64,000 nt of DNA from Treponema vincentii (GTDB lineage Bacteria > Spirochaetota > Spirochaetia > Treponematales > Treponemataceae). The stretch is from NCBI RefSeq assembly GCF_018336815.1, contig NZ_CP050497.1:1984001-2048000 (forward strand). The letters run 5' to 3'. The notes below the pieces were generated by a model, which saw nothing but the letters and a program-made list of their open reading frames with translations, was not told the origin of the DNA and did no database searches. A program made the position numbers and the translations under genes. Of this stretch, positions 34,228 to 41,870 are shown piece by piece (the first letter of the stretch is position 1; each line of letters starts with the position of its first letter).

Positions 34228-34662
34228 ATGATAACATATAAAAAAAGATTCTTGTATGTATGTTTGGGTTTGCTGATACTAGGTTCTATTGCTTGTAAAG
34301 GTGAAGCACGGCAAAATGCCGCTCAGACCTGTGCGACGAACGAACAGGCGAAAACCGCTGCGGGGGCTGAAAAGCCGGTTGCCTGTGTAGTGATTGACGA
34401 TAAAGCACTGGCAGCGCTGAGTAAGCAAAAAGCGACGGCTGTGTATTGTGTAGCGATGGGAGCATCGTGAGGAGGTACTATTGTAGATCCGACCGTGATT
34501 GTCGGAATGCCGAAAGATATTAACAACTATGATAAATTTGAAGCAAACAGAATCGATGTGTATATAAAAAAAGGAACCAATACACTCAATGGCACCATAA
34601 CCATAACCGCAGAAAATGCATTTTGGCAAGAAATGTTTATTGCAAAAGGAATTGCCCAATAG
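34228..34662 (+). CDS. Predicted selenoprotein lipoprotein (HesB-like / CC-Se motif type)
   Basis: 144 residues if the TGA at 34468-34470 is selenocysteine (Sec81). ATG 34228 lies 5 bases after AGAGGAG. A lipoprotein signal (FLYVCLGLLILGSIAC) is followed by a linker, then a compact domain: ACVVIDDKALAALSKQ, AVYCVAMGAS-U-GGTIVDP, TVIVGMPKDINNYDKFEAN and RIDVYIKKGTNTLNGTITIT, ending at TAG 34662. Frame continuity past TGA for 64 codons and the Sec-Gly-Gly context argue for recoding, and grdA shows the organism uses Sec. A CCGAC/GTCGG hairpin (34489-34493, 34501-34505) follows. The domain recalls small HesB-like redox selenoproteins, which are usually cytoplasmic. Function unknown; surface or periplasmic redox or metal binding is a guess. 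Confidence 0.75.
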
Positions 34663-34700
34663 AAAGATACGAAAGAATTATGCGTAGAAAAGTAAAGCTG

Positions 34701-35399
34701 TTAGGCTAGCGGACAATGCTGTTCTTCTTGTATTTCTATTTCTCTGCTGATATTTTCCAATTCCGTTGCAATCATATTGATATTTTCCGCACAGAGCCGT
34801 AATTTTTCCGTAATTTGAGCGGTGTTGTGATCAATCTCTTTTTTATAATATATCTTATGCTCGACGCTTGCCCAAAAATCCATAGCAATAGTACGGAATT
34901 GTACTTCCACCTGCATATATTTTTTCCCTTCGGCAAAGAAAACAGGAATTTCGACAATCAGATGCAGACTGCGGTAACCGTTCGGCTTGGGATTTTTAAT
35001 ATAATCTTTTCGGGCGAGAATTTTTATATCATCTTGTGCACATAGTTTATCGGCAAGAACATAAATATCTTTTTGAAACGTACAAATGACACGGATACCA
35101 GCGACATCGTGTAAATGGTGTTCGATATTTTCAAGCGATATATCAAGTCCCATCTTTTTTAATTTGCCGAGAATACTGATCGGTTTTTTGATTCTACAGG
35201 TGATTGATTCAAACGGATTACGGTCTTGATCCATCGATAGCTCAGTATTAAGAACTTCCAGTTTTGTTTGAACTTCCCGCAATGCGCAACGATACTGCAT
35301 CATCAGATGCGCGAACGGATACGCCGCTTCCAATAGCTCTTCGGGTTTGTCGCTATTCAACAATTCTTTAACTGTAACACTTGTCAATACATACCTCAC
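34701..35399 (-). CDS. Small alarmone synthetase (RelQ/YjbM-like GTP pyrophosphokinase)
   Basis: 232 residues comprising only the (p)ppGpp synthetase domain. RIKKPISILGKLKKMG, LHDVAGIRVICTF, NPKPNGYRSLHLIVEIPV and VEVQFRTIAMDFWASVEHKIYYKK match the substrate and catalytic blocks. There is no hydrolase or regulatory domain. It transfers pyrophosphate from ATP to GDP/GTP in stress. The annotated frame starts at GTG 35399; TTG 35387, with GAGG 6 to 8 bases upstream, is an equally good start. It is convergent with the selenoprotein gene, with 38 bases between them. Confidence 0.9.
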   Translation of the reverse strand: MRYVLTSVTVKELLNSDKPEELLEAAYPFAHLMMQYRCALREVQTKLEVLNTELSMDQDRNPFESITCRIKKPISILGKLKKMGLDISLENIEHHLHDVAGIRVICTFQKDIYVLADKLCAQDDIKILARKDYIKNPKPNGYRSLHLIVEIPVFFAEGKKYMQVEVQFRTIAMDFWASVEHKIYYKKEIDHNTAQITEKLRLCAENINMIATELENISREIEIQEEQHCPLA

Positions 35400-35437
35400 A
35401 CTTCCGCTAAAATTTCGTGCAGCCGGATAATTCAGTC

Positions 35438-35495
35438 AATGTATAATTGGTAATGTTGTATACTTAAGGATTGCACTAATTACCAATTATACATT
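35438..35495. repeat. 17-bp perfect inverted repeat downstream of ABC exporter genes
   Basis: AATGTATAATTGGTAAT (35438-35454) and its exact complement ATTACCAATTATACATT (35479-35495) flank a 24-base loop, in the 114-base gap between the ABC gene and the alarmone synthetase. It is AT-rich with no T-tail. It could end the ABC transcript or be a small insertion relic. Confidence 0.6.
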
Positions 35496-35513
35496 AGAAC
35501 ATTATCAATTATT

Positions 35514-37271
35514 TTACACCCTCCACGAAGCCGCGGTTTCCCGCATACCGACAAAGTGTGCATAGATGCCGTCTTGCTGCATCAGCTCGGCATGGGTGCC
35601 GTGCTGGACGATACGCCCCTTGTCCATGACGAATATCTGATCGGCATTTTTGATAGTTGAAAGCCGATGCGCGATGATGATTGCGGTTTTATTTTTCAAC
35701 AGTTCGTCGAGGGCGCTCATCAGCTTTTCTTCGTTTTCAGGATCAACACTGGAAGTCGCTTCGTCGAGAATGACAATGGAACTGGGCTTGAGCATTGCTC
35801 GTGCAATGGAAATACGCTGGCGCTCCCCGCCTGAAAGATTGCTGCCGCCTTCCTGCAGTACGGTATCGTAACCGTTCGGCAGCTCCATAATAAAGTCATG
35901 ACACTGAGCAGCTTTTGCCGCTGCAATCACTTCCGCATCCGTTGCATCCGGTTTTCCGAATTTGATGTTGTTCTTTATGGTGTCTTCAAACAAATACACA
36001 TCCTGAAACACAAACGTAAAGTTTGATAAAAATGCATCGTACGCAAAGTCTTTAATATTCGTATTGCCAAGTGTGATTTCACCTGAATCGACATCCCAGA
36101 AGCGGGCAATCAGCTGGCACAGGCTTGTCTTCCCCGAACCGGAATAACCGACCAAGGCGGTTACGCTGTTTTTGGGAATAGACATATCCACATTGTGGAA
36201 GAGCTTTTCTTCAGCGTGCTCTTTGCCGCCGTAGCCGAAGGTAATATTTTTGACGGTAATATCGTCATGCCCCTGCGGAAGGAGCGCACCTTCCGGCAAT
36301 GCTTGAATATTTTTAACCTTAAAGAGCGTATCCAAATTCTGTACCGCAACACCGCGCATCCGCTGCATGGTCCCTGCTATTTCAAAACCGCCGAAGACTA
36401 CAAAACTTGCTACGGTTAGCATCAGTGTTTTTTCAACATCGATTGCACCTATGGAATAGCGGTATAAGGCGCTCACGATAATGGCAGTTGTTCCCAGTTT
36501 AAGCAACAGCGAAAAAACCAGTAATGAAGGCGTAAGCGTCTTCTCTACGGCAAAGAATCCGGTTTTGCTTTTTTTAATACTTTCCGTTACATTTTTTACC
36601 GCTTCGCTTGTTCTGCCGAATGCCTTTACTACACCGATCCCTTGTACATACTCCAAAATATCGGTGCGCAGTTGCAGTTTCAGCTCCGTCAGTTTTGTCG
36701 TTACCGCATCAGTCTTTTTCTGGAATACATTATTGAATAGCGTTGCAATAACCAGCGTGATAAAGATGATACAGCCGGTTGTCATATCATACGGGAAAAC
36801 AAACAGAGCCATGATAACCGTTTGGATGCTGCCTGCAAACATCATTTCGAGAATCATCATATCGATTGTTTCAACATCGGTAATCACCGTTGTCAACGCT
36901 CCCGAAATATCGCCGAGCCTGCTTTCGGAAAAATACCCCATGTGTACGTTTTTCAGCCTATCCCCAATAACGAGCCGGTTCTCCGCCCCCATCGTATACG
37001 AGGCGATATTTTTATTGCGGTCGGAAATATAGCCGAAAACAATTTTTCCCGTAAGGCTGACAAGCATAATGCAGAACACCGTGATAATATTGCGCTGTGT
37101 AACCGGCTGTGATTGAAACACCGCACGGCTCAGTGTTAGCAAAAAATACCCAAGCCCGCCGAGGGTAAAGCCTTCGAATATGCTTTTGAGCATATCGCAA
37201 ATAAACATCGTTGTTATACGCTTTGATTGCTTCCCCGCAATCGCGTAAATCTTCTTCAATAAATCAAACAT
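35514..37271 (-). CDS. ABC exporter, fused permease/ATPase (half-transporter 2)
   Basis: 585 residues: six membrane helices (about 15-310), then the nucleotide-binding domain with Walker A ALVGYSGSGKTSL, Q-loop VFQDVYLF, signature NLSGGERQR and Walker B SIVILDEATSSVD with the H-loop IIAHRLSTI. It pairs with the half-transporter at 37752-39509, probably as a heterodimer. Such adjacent TetR-linked pairs commonly export drugs, lipids or siderophore-like compounds. Starts 5 bases after a GNAT gene. Confidence 0.9.
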   Translation of the reverse strand: MFDLLKKIYAIAGKQSKRITTMFICDMLKSIFEGFTLGGLGYFLLTLSRAVFQSQPVTQRNIITVFCIMLVSLTGKIVFGYISDRNKNIASYTMGAENRLVIGDRLKNVHMGYFSESRLGDISGALTTVITDVETIDMMILEMMFAGSIQTVIMALFVFPYDMTTGCIIFITLVIATLFNNVFQKKTDAVTTKLTELKLQLRTDILEYVQGIGVVKAFGRTSEAVKNVTESIKKSKTGFFAVEKTLTPSLLVFSLLLKLGTTAIIVSALYRYSIGAIDVEKTLMLTVASFVVFGGFEIAGTMQRMRGVAVQNLDTLFKVKNIQALPEGALLPQGHDDITVKNITFGYGGKEHAEEKLFHNVDMSIPKNSVTALVGYSGSGKTSLCQLIARFWDVDSGEITLGNTNIKDFAYDAFLSNFTFVFQDVYLFEDTIKNNIKFGKPDATDAEVIAAAKAAQCHDFIMELPNGYDTVLQEGGSNLSGGERQRISIARAMLKPSSIVILDEATSSVDPENEEKLMSALDELLKNKTAIIIAHRLSTIKNADQIFVMDKGRIVQHGTHAELMQQDGIYAHFVGMRETAASWRV

Positions 37272-37275
37272 CGTT

Positions 37276-37710
37276 TTACCATTCCTTTATGAATCGCTTT
37301 TGTAGTTTTGTACATGAGTATCCGCAGTGTTCGTAAAATGCATGGGCTTCCGTGCGGTGCTCGCCGGAGTTAAGTCGGATAAAACGGTAATTCCGTGCAG
37401 CGGCTTCTGCTTCTACGGCGTGCACTAATTGTTTGCCGATGCCTTTATGCTGATATTCAGATAAAAGAGCCAATCCCAAAATGTTAAAACCGGGTTCTTT
37501 GTACAAAAGCTCATAGGATTCGGCATGAATAAAGCCAGCCACAGTGTGCGTTTCATCATCTTCGTACACCCTGATAAAATGCCGGTTATCGGAGATGAGT
37601 TTTGCAATTTGCCGTTCGGTTACCGCTTCCGTTGTTTTATACCCAAGCGAAACTTCGCTAATATCCCGGATAGCTTTTGCGTCCTCAAGCCGTATATTCC
37701 GTATCATCAA
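37276..37710 (-). CDS. GNAT-family N-acetyltransferase
   Basis: 144 residues with the GNAT fold: IRNIRLEDAKAIRDISEVSLGY, the acetyl-CoA loop LLSEYQHKGIGKQLV, and a C-terminal AHAFYEHCGYSCTKLQKRF. It is inserted between the two ABC half-transporter genes on the same strand, so it may acetylate the exported compound or give resistance to it. The substrate cannot be read from sequence. Confidence 0.88.
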   Translation of the reverse strand: MMIRNIRLEDAKAIRDISEVSLGYKTTEAVTERQIAKLISDNRHFIRVYEDDETHTVAGFIHAESYELLYKEPGFNILGLALLSEYQHKGIGKQLVHAVEAEAAARNYRFIRLNSGEHRTEAHAFYEHCGYSCTKLQKRFIKEW

Positions 37711-37751
37711 AGTTCAGTCTCCTATAATTACCCATTATCAATTATCAATTC

Positions 37752-39509
37752 CTAATCATCCCTGCTGCGGATATGGGACTGCCACATTTTTTGATAGAGT
37801 GGTGAAGTTTGCAAAAGCTCCTGATGGGTTCCCTCGGCGGCAATTTTTCCTTTTTCCAGCACGATGATTTTATCGGCATTGACAATCGTGGAAAGGCGGT
37901 GTGCAATCATAATAACGGTTTTGTTCTTTACAAGATTGTCGATGGACTTTTGGATAATGGCTTCGTTTTCCGGGTCTGAGTAGGCGGTCGCTTCGTCAAG
38001 TACGACAATGGGGCTGTCTTTCAGCAGTGCACGGGCAATGGTGAGCCGCTGCCGCTCGCCGCCTGAAAACTTACTGCCTGCGTTTCCCGCATTGGTGTCA
38101 TACCCTGCAGGCAGGCTTTTGATAAAGTCATGGATGCTCGCCTTTGTACAGGCGGCTTCGATTTCTGCATCGGTTGCATCTTCTTTTGCCATTTTGAGGT
38201 TTTCGCGAATGGTCTTGTTGAACAAAAAGTTTTCCTGCGAAACGTAGGTAACCAGCTGCATATTCCGCTCCAAACTCATGCTGCCGATGTCAGCGCCGCC
38301 GATGGTGATGTGTCCGCTTTCGATATTCCAAAAGCCTGCCAGCAGTTTTGCGATGGTAGACTTGCCGCTGCCGGAAGAACCCACAATCGCAGTCAGCTCT
38401 CCTTCCTTTGCGGTAAAGTTCAATCCGTCGAACACCTTTGCGCTGTCCTTGGCAGCGGCGCCGTTTTTATCAGCAGTGCCGGTTGTTTCGCTCAGTACGC
38501 CGCCGTAGCCGAATACCACATTTTCAAAGCGCACATCATAGCCGTGCGGGGCGGGGGCGGTGTCTTGCCGTACCAGCTCCGGTAAATCGAGTACTGATTG
38601 TATTTCGCCGAACACGACCCGCACATTCGCCATCGCATCCGTATACGCCATCGCTTTGAGAAGCGGCTTATATGAAGCATACGAAAGCAGTATGCACATA
38701 ATCAACGTAGGAATCGCAATGCCGCCGGTCATAAAGAGGTACAAGCCCACCGGCAGTACGACAAGGAGAGTAGACGGCAGCACTTCCATCGCGGCAACCA
38801 TTGCAAAGCACACGCTCAAATACCAGTCGAGCATAGAGTCCCGGTTATCCTCCACCGCTTTTTGGAATTTATCATAGGATGATGCCGACTTGTTAAACGC
38901 CTTGATCACTTTTATCCCTTGAATATATTCGACAGCGGCGGCATTCATTTTTTTTGAGGCTTCGATGTAGCGTTTTGATTTTGCTTCATAGTCTTTCATC
39001 ATCAGCATCGAAAAGAGCATACCAAGCGGCAAGGTTACGAGGTTTGCAAGAGCGATCTTCCAGTTCAGTATAAAAACAATCACGACAATCACAATCGGAA
39101 TGATGACGTTGGCAAGTACTTCGGGAATGACGTGCGCAATCGGTTGTTCCATTTTATCCACTGTTTCTACCACAAACTGAGACCACTTGCCGCTGCTTTT
39201 TTCTTCTATCGTCCCCATCGAAAGGCGGCTAAGCTTTTCTATCACCCGCTTCCGTGTATCTTCAATAATACTGAATGCTAAATTATGCGAACCGATGGTT
39301 GATATCGAATGCCCGATAATCGAGCCAGCGAATCCTGCAAGGATAAGCCCTGCGTACGGTAAGAAAACGCGGTAATCGGTTACACCGTTTATCAGCTGCG
39401 TAACAATAGAAGCGACTGCAAAGTATGGAACAATGCCGCACGCAACACCGAGAATTGCAACAAACACCGGAAAGATAATCTGTCCTATATGTTTTTTTAT
39501 AATATCCAT
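37752..39509 (-). CDS. ABC exporter, fused permease/ATPase (half-transporter 1)
   Basis: 585 residues from ATG 39509, chosen for GAGGAG 5 bases upstream; the longer frame to 39668 would overlap tetR. Six membrane helices (IIFPVFVAILGVACGIVPYF first), then Walker A AIVGSSGSGKST, signature KFSGGERQR, Walker B PIVVLDEATAYSD and MIAHRLSTI. An insert of about 25 residues (VLSETTGTADKNGAAAKDSAKVF) lies just before the nucleotide-binding core. The same length as its neighbour supports a heterodimeric exporter. Probably under the TetR regulator upstream. Confidence 0.9.
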   Translation of the reverse strand: MDIIKKHIGQIIFPVFVAILGVACGIVPYFAVASIVTQLINGVTDYRVFLPYAGLILAGFAGSIIGHSISTIGSHNLAFSIIEDTRKRVIEKLSRLSMGTIEEKSSGKWSQFVVETVDKMEQPIAHVIPEVLANVIIPIVIVVIVFILNWKIALANLVTLPLGMLFSMLMMKDYEAKSKRYIEASKKMNAAAVEYIQGIKVIKAFNKSASSYDKFQKAVEDNRDSMLDWYLSVCFAMVAAMEVLPSTLLVVLPVGLYLFMTGGIAIPTLIMCILLSYASYKPLLKAMAYTDAMANVRVVFGEIQSVLDLPELVRQDTAPAPHGYDVRFENVVFGYGGVLSETTGTADKNGAAAKDSAKVFDGLNFTAKEGELTAIVGSSGSGKSTIAKLLAGFWNIESGHITIGGADIGSMSLERNMQLVTYVSQENFLFNKTIRENLKMAKEDATDAEIEAACTKASIHDFIKSLPAGYDTNAGNAGSKFSGGERQRLTIARALLKDSPIVVLDEATAYSDPENEAIIQKSIDNLVKNKTVIMIAHRLSTIVNADKIIVLEKGKIAAEGTHQELLQTSPLYQKMWQSHIRSRDD

Positions 39510-39606
39510 AGATACTCCTCTCCATAAAAAATCTAACCGAGTTTTTAAAAGATGCCTACTATCTCCTGATAGATCAAGATTGCTGCCGTAGTTTGCTTGC
39601 TCCCCA

Positions 39607-40293
39607 TTACGGAATCCCCAACACGGCTTTCCAGCCTGCACCGAAAAAAGTCCCCAGCGTATGGGCATATTTTAATGCGGTCTCTTTTGGATAATTGTGC
39701 AGCACCAGTTCGGCAAGGGAAGCATAATGCGCATGCACAAGGATATGCCATTCATCATCTTCTAAATCCCGAACGGGAACACCCCGCCGCTTTAGTTCGG
39801 CAAGGAACTTTTTGGTTTCCCGCATTTCGGCACGCACCACCATATCCTGAAAATCTGCGTATTTTGTACCGGCAGAGCACATCAGCAAAAGCTGAAATAT
39901 TTCAAAATGTGCGTAGATATACTCGATCATACTGCACAGCGTTTCTTCTTCATGCTTCCACAGCTGTAAAAGATCGTCGGTTTTTACCAAGGCAAACTGC
40001 TCAGCTGCGGCATCGTGATACATCTGTGAAATAGTTTGAAACACCGGTTCTACCACGGCGCCGAAGAGCGCTTCTTTATCCTTAAAGTGATTATAAAATG
40101 CGCCGTTGGTTACATGCGCTTCCTTGCAAATATCCCTGATGCTTGCCCGTTCAAAGCCGAATGCTAAAAACTGCGCTTTTGCACATTGCAAAAGGTTTTC
40201 GTGCGTTTGCTGAAAATTCCTTGCTATAAAATCATCCTCCTCACAAATAATATTACAACGTAATATTACACTGTAATGGAGACTATAACGCAA
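39607..40293 (-). CDS. TetR-family transcriptional repressor
   Basis: Up to 228 residues. The DNA-binding domain is clear: LLQCAKAQFLAFGFERASIRDICKEAHVTNGAFYNHFKDKEALFGAVV. The rest is a helical ligand-binding domain. The start is uncertain: the longest frame begins at TTG 40293, but this runs through the palindromic operator (40249-40277) and a GAGGAGG sequence. The site best spaced after GAGGAGG is an ATA at 40227, and the nearby ATG is in another frame that stops at once. Either a rare start codon or a small indel is possible. It likely represses itself and the ABC exporter genes. Confidence 0.85.
   Translation of the reverse strand: MRYSLHYSVILRCNIICEEDDFIARNFQQTHENLLQCAKAQFLAFGFERASIRDICKEAHVTNGAFYNHFKDKEALFGAVVEPVFQTISQMYHDAAAEQFALVKTDDLLQLWKHEEETLCSMIEYIYAHFEIFQLLLMCSAGTKYADFQDMVVRAEMRETKKFLAELKRRGVPVRDLEDDEWHILVHAHYASLAELVLHNYPKETALKYAHTLGTFFGAGWKAVLGIP
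40249..40277. promoter_or_regulatory. Double palindromic operator for the TetR repressor
   Basis: AATATTAC-AAC-GTAATATT (40249-40267) is a perfect 8-bp inverted repeat, immediately overlapped by ATTACA-C-TGTAAT (40265-40277). The position just upstream of the tetR coding region fits autoregulation. Confidence 0.65.
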
Positions 40294-40321
40294 TTAAAAA
40301 AAAGATGCAAGATATAAATGC

Positions 40322-40446
40322 TCGACCTATTCTGAAACTTTCGTTTTCGAATAGGTCGACGAGTTCGCGCATCGCACAAATAGCATGATGCGAGAACATC
40401 GCATTTCAAGGTAACCTGTTCAGAAACGGAAGTTTCCGAACAGGTT
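40322..40446. repeat. Triple-hairpin dispersed element, copy B
   Basis: HP1: TCGACCTATTC (40322-40332) / GAATAGGTCGA (40349-40359). HP2: GTTCGCGCATC (40363-40373) / GATGCGAGAAC (40387-40397), with one mismatch. HP3: AACCTGTTC and GAAAC (40413-40427), loop GGAA, GTTTC and GAACAGGTT (40432-40446). HP2 stem sequence differs from copies A and C on both arms, yet pairing is kept. It lies between tetR and birA. Confidence 0.85.
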
Positions 40447-40473
40447 TTATTTTTAACGGTTTCTGCAAACTGA

Positions 40474-41223
40474 TTAATAGATCAGCTCGCCTGAATAATA
40501 TCGGCGCTCTTTATCCTCTTCCGTAATGCACAGCGCCCCGTCCGGAGCGATACCGGTTAGTATACCTTCGACGATGTCGCTCTCCTGTTGCCCGCGCATA
40601 AAACGCACTACAGAGCCTCGCTTCCACAGCCGACGGCTGATTTCTTCATTCCAATCGTTGCGGTTGAGGCATTCCTGTATTTGAGTAAGTAGTGCAGGGA
40701 TAAACACTTCAAACGTAGGGCACCTATCGGCTCCGATAATCATCGCGAGCGAAGTTGCCGTGTGTTCAATACTCCGCAAAAAGGCCGTTTGAAGCAGGTT
40801 GATGCCGATACCGGCAAGCACACAGCCGCCCGCGCTTTCGCATAGGATACCGGCAGCTTTTTTACCGTTGATAAAGATATCATTCGGCCATTTAACAGCA
40901 GTCCGTACAGATGACGGCAAAAACGAATCGATCGTTAAACTGGCTGCCAGCCCTATCCGCAGCGTAAAATCGGTGGATGCAGGCTGCCTTAAAATAAGGG
41001 TGCCGAGTAGGTTTTCCCCTGCAGGAGAAAGCCACTGCCGATCGGCCATGCGGCCGCGCCCCTCCGTTTGGTAGCCGGCGTAGATGAATGTGCCGTCAGG
41101 ACAACCGTCTGCAAGGCACTCGCGGGCGGCTTGTAAGGTAGAATCGGTGCGTGCGTAATAATACACAGGCGCCTTAAAAGGGTTTGGAATCGAGGTCGTT
41201 TCTCGCTTTTGTTGAGGTATCAA
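40474..41223 (-). CDS. birA: Biotin--[acetyl-CoA-carboxylase] ligase (BirA without HTH)
   Basis: 249 residues starting at TTG 41223, which overlaps the exonuclease stop by 4 bases (TTGA). Catalytic landmarks: STLQAARECLADG, the biotinyl-AMP loop YQTEGRGRMADRQW, VKWPNDIFINGKKAAGILCE, LAGIGINL and a C-terminal SH3-like part (DGALCITEEDKERRYYSGEL). No N-terminal helix-turn-helix, so it is a mono-functional ligase and does not repress transcription. Confidence 0.92.
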   Translation of the reverse strand: MIPQQKRETTSIPNPFKAPVYYYARTDSTLQAARECLADGCPDGTFIYAGYQTEGRGRMADRQWLSPAGENLLGTLILRQPASTDFTLRIGLAASLTIDSFLPSSVRTAVKWPNDIFINGKKAAGILCESAGGCVLAGIGINLLQTAFLRSIEHTATSLAMIIGADRCPTFEVFIPALLTQIQECLNRNDWNEEISRRLWKRGSVVRFMRGQQESDIVEGILTGIAPDGALCITEEDKERRYYSGELIY

Positions 41224-41870
41224 AATAAACTCCGTGAATAATCTTTCTCTATTTGCTCCGTTTCAGGGGCTAATAGGCTGGCAGCATCCGTTTCCGCACG
41301 GATTTTTTCTACCAGTTCGGGATTGTTTTTTAAAAATCTGCTTAAAATTTTTTCAAAAAGCTCCATACATACGCGGGCGTCGTCTTCGGCACGGTGAGCT
41401 TCCAGCGCCGTAATGCCGAACTGCACGGCAAGATCCTGCAATGCATAGCTGGAAAGTCCGGGAAATACTTCCTTTGCAAATATCCGCGTATCGACGGCTT
41501 TATTGGTCAAAGGCGGTTTTCCGGCGCGCTTTAACTCCGCATTAACATAGTTTATGTCAAACGGAGCATTGTGCGCAACTAGAACACCGGTACCGATAAA
41601 ATCGGAAAAGTCGGGAAAAACGGCAGCAATGAGCGGTTTATCCTTCAGCATCGCATCGGTGATTCCGTTTACCTTGCCCGCTTCTTCCGGCATCGGTATT
41701 TCGGGATTGATCAGCACATTGTATCGGGCGATGATACCGCGCCGGTCAAACTTTACCGCGCCGATTTCGACGATTCTCCCTGATGAGGGATCAAGTCCGG
41801 TTGTTTCGGTATCAAAAGCGATAAAGGCTGCCGTGTCGTATACGGCAGCCAGCCAATCATAACTTGTCAT
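41220..41870 (-). CDS. DnaQ-like 3'-5' exonuclease
   Basis: 216 residues of the DEDDh family: IAFDTETTGLDPSSGRIVEIGAV (Exo I, D and E), VLVAHNAPFDINYV (Exo II) and ALEAHRAEDDARVCMEL (Exo III with His). It resembles the epsilon proofreading subunit or ExoX-like enzymes, with about 30 extra C-terminal residues that may bind a partner. The ATG overlaps the phosphoglucomutase stop (ATGA) and its stop overlaps birA. Which polymerase it serves, if any, is not shown. Confidence 0.87.
   Translation of the reverse strand: MTSYDWLAAVYDTAAFIAFDTETTGLDPSSGRIVEIGAVKFDRRGIIARYNVLINPEIPMPEEAGKVNGITDAMLKDKPLIAAVFPDFSDFIGTGVLVAHNAPFDINYVNAELKRAGKPPLTNKAVDTRIFAKEVFPGLSSYALQDLAVQFGITALEAHRAEDDARVCMELFEKILSRFLKNNPELVEKIRAETDAASLLAPETEQIEKDYSRSLF

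Noticed and set aside
34210-34470. Lipoprotein gene ending at the TGA
   Set aside because: The frame continues with strong coding character for 64 codons past the TGA in a Sec-like context.
39510-39668. Longer start for the first ABC half-transporter
   Set aside because: It would overlap tetR; ATG 39509 has a strong GAGGAG at the right distance.
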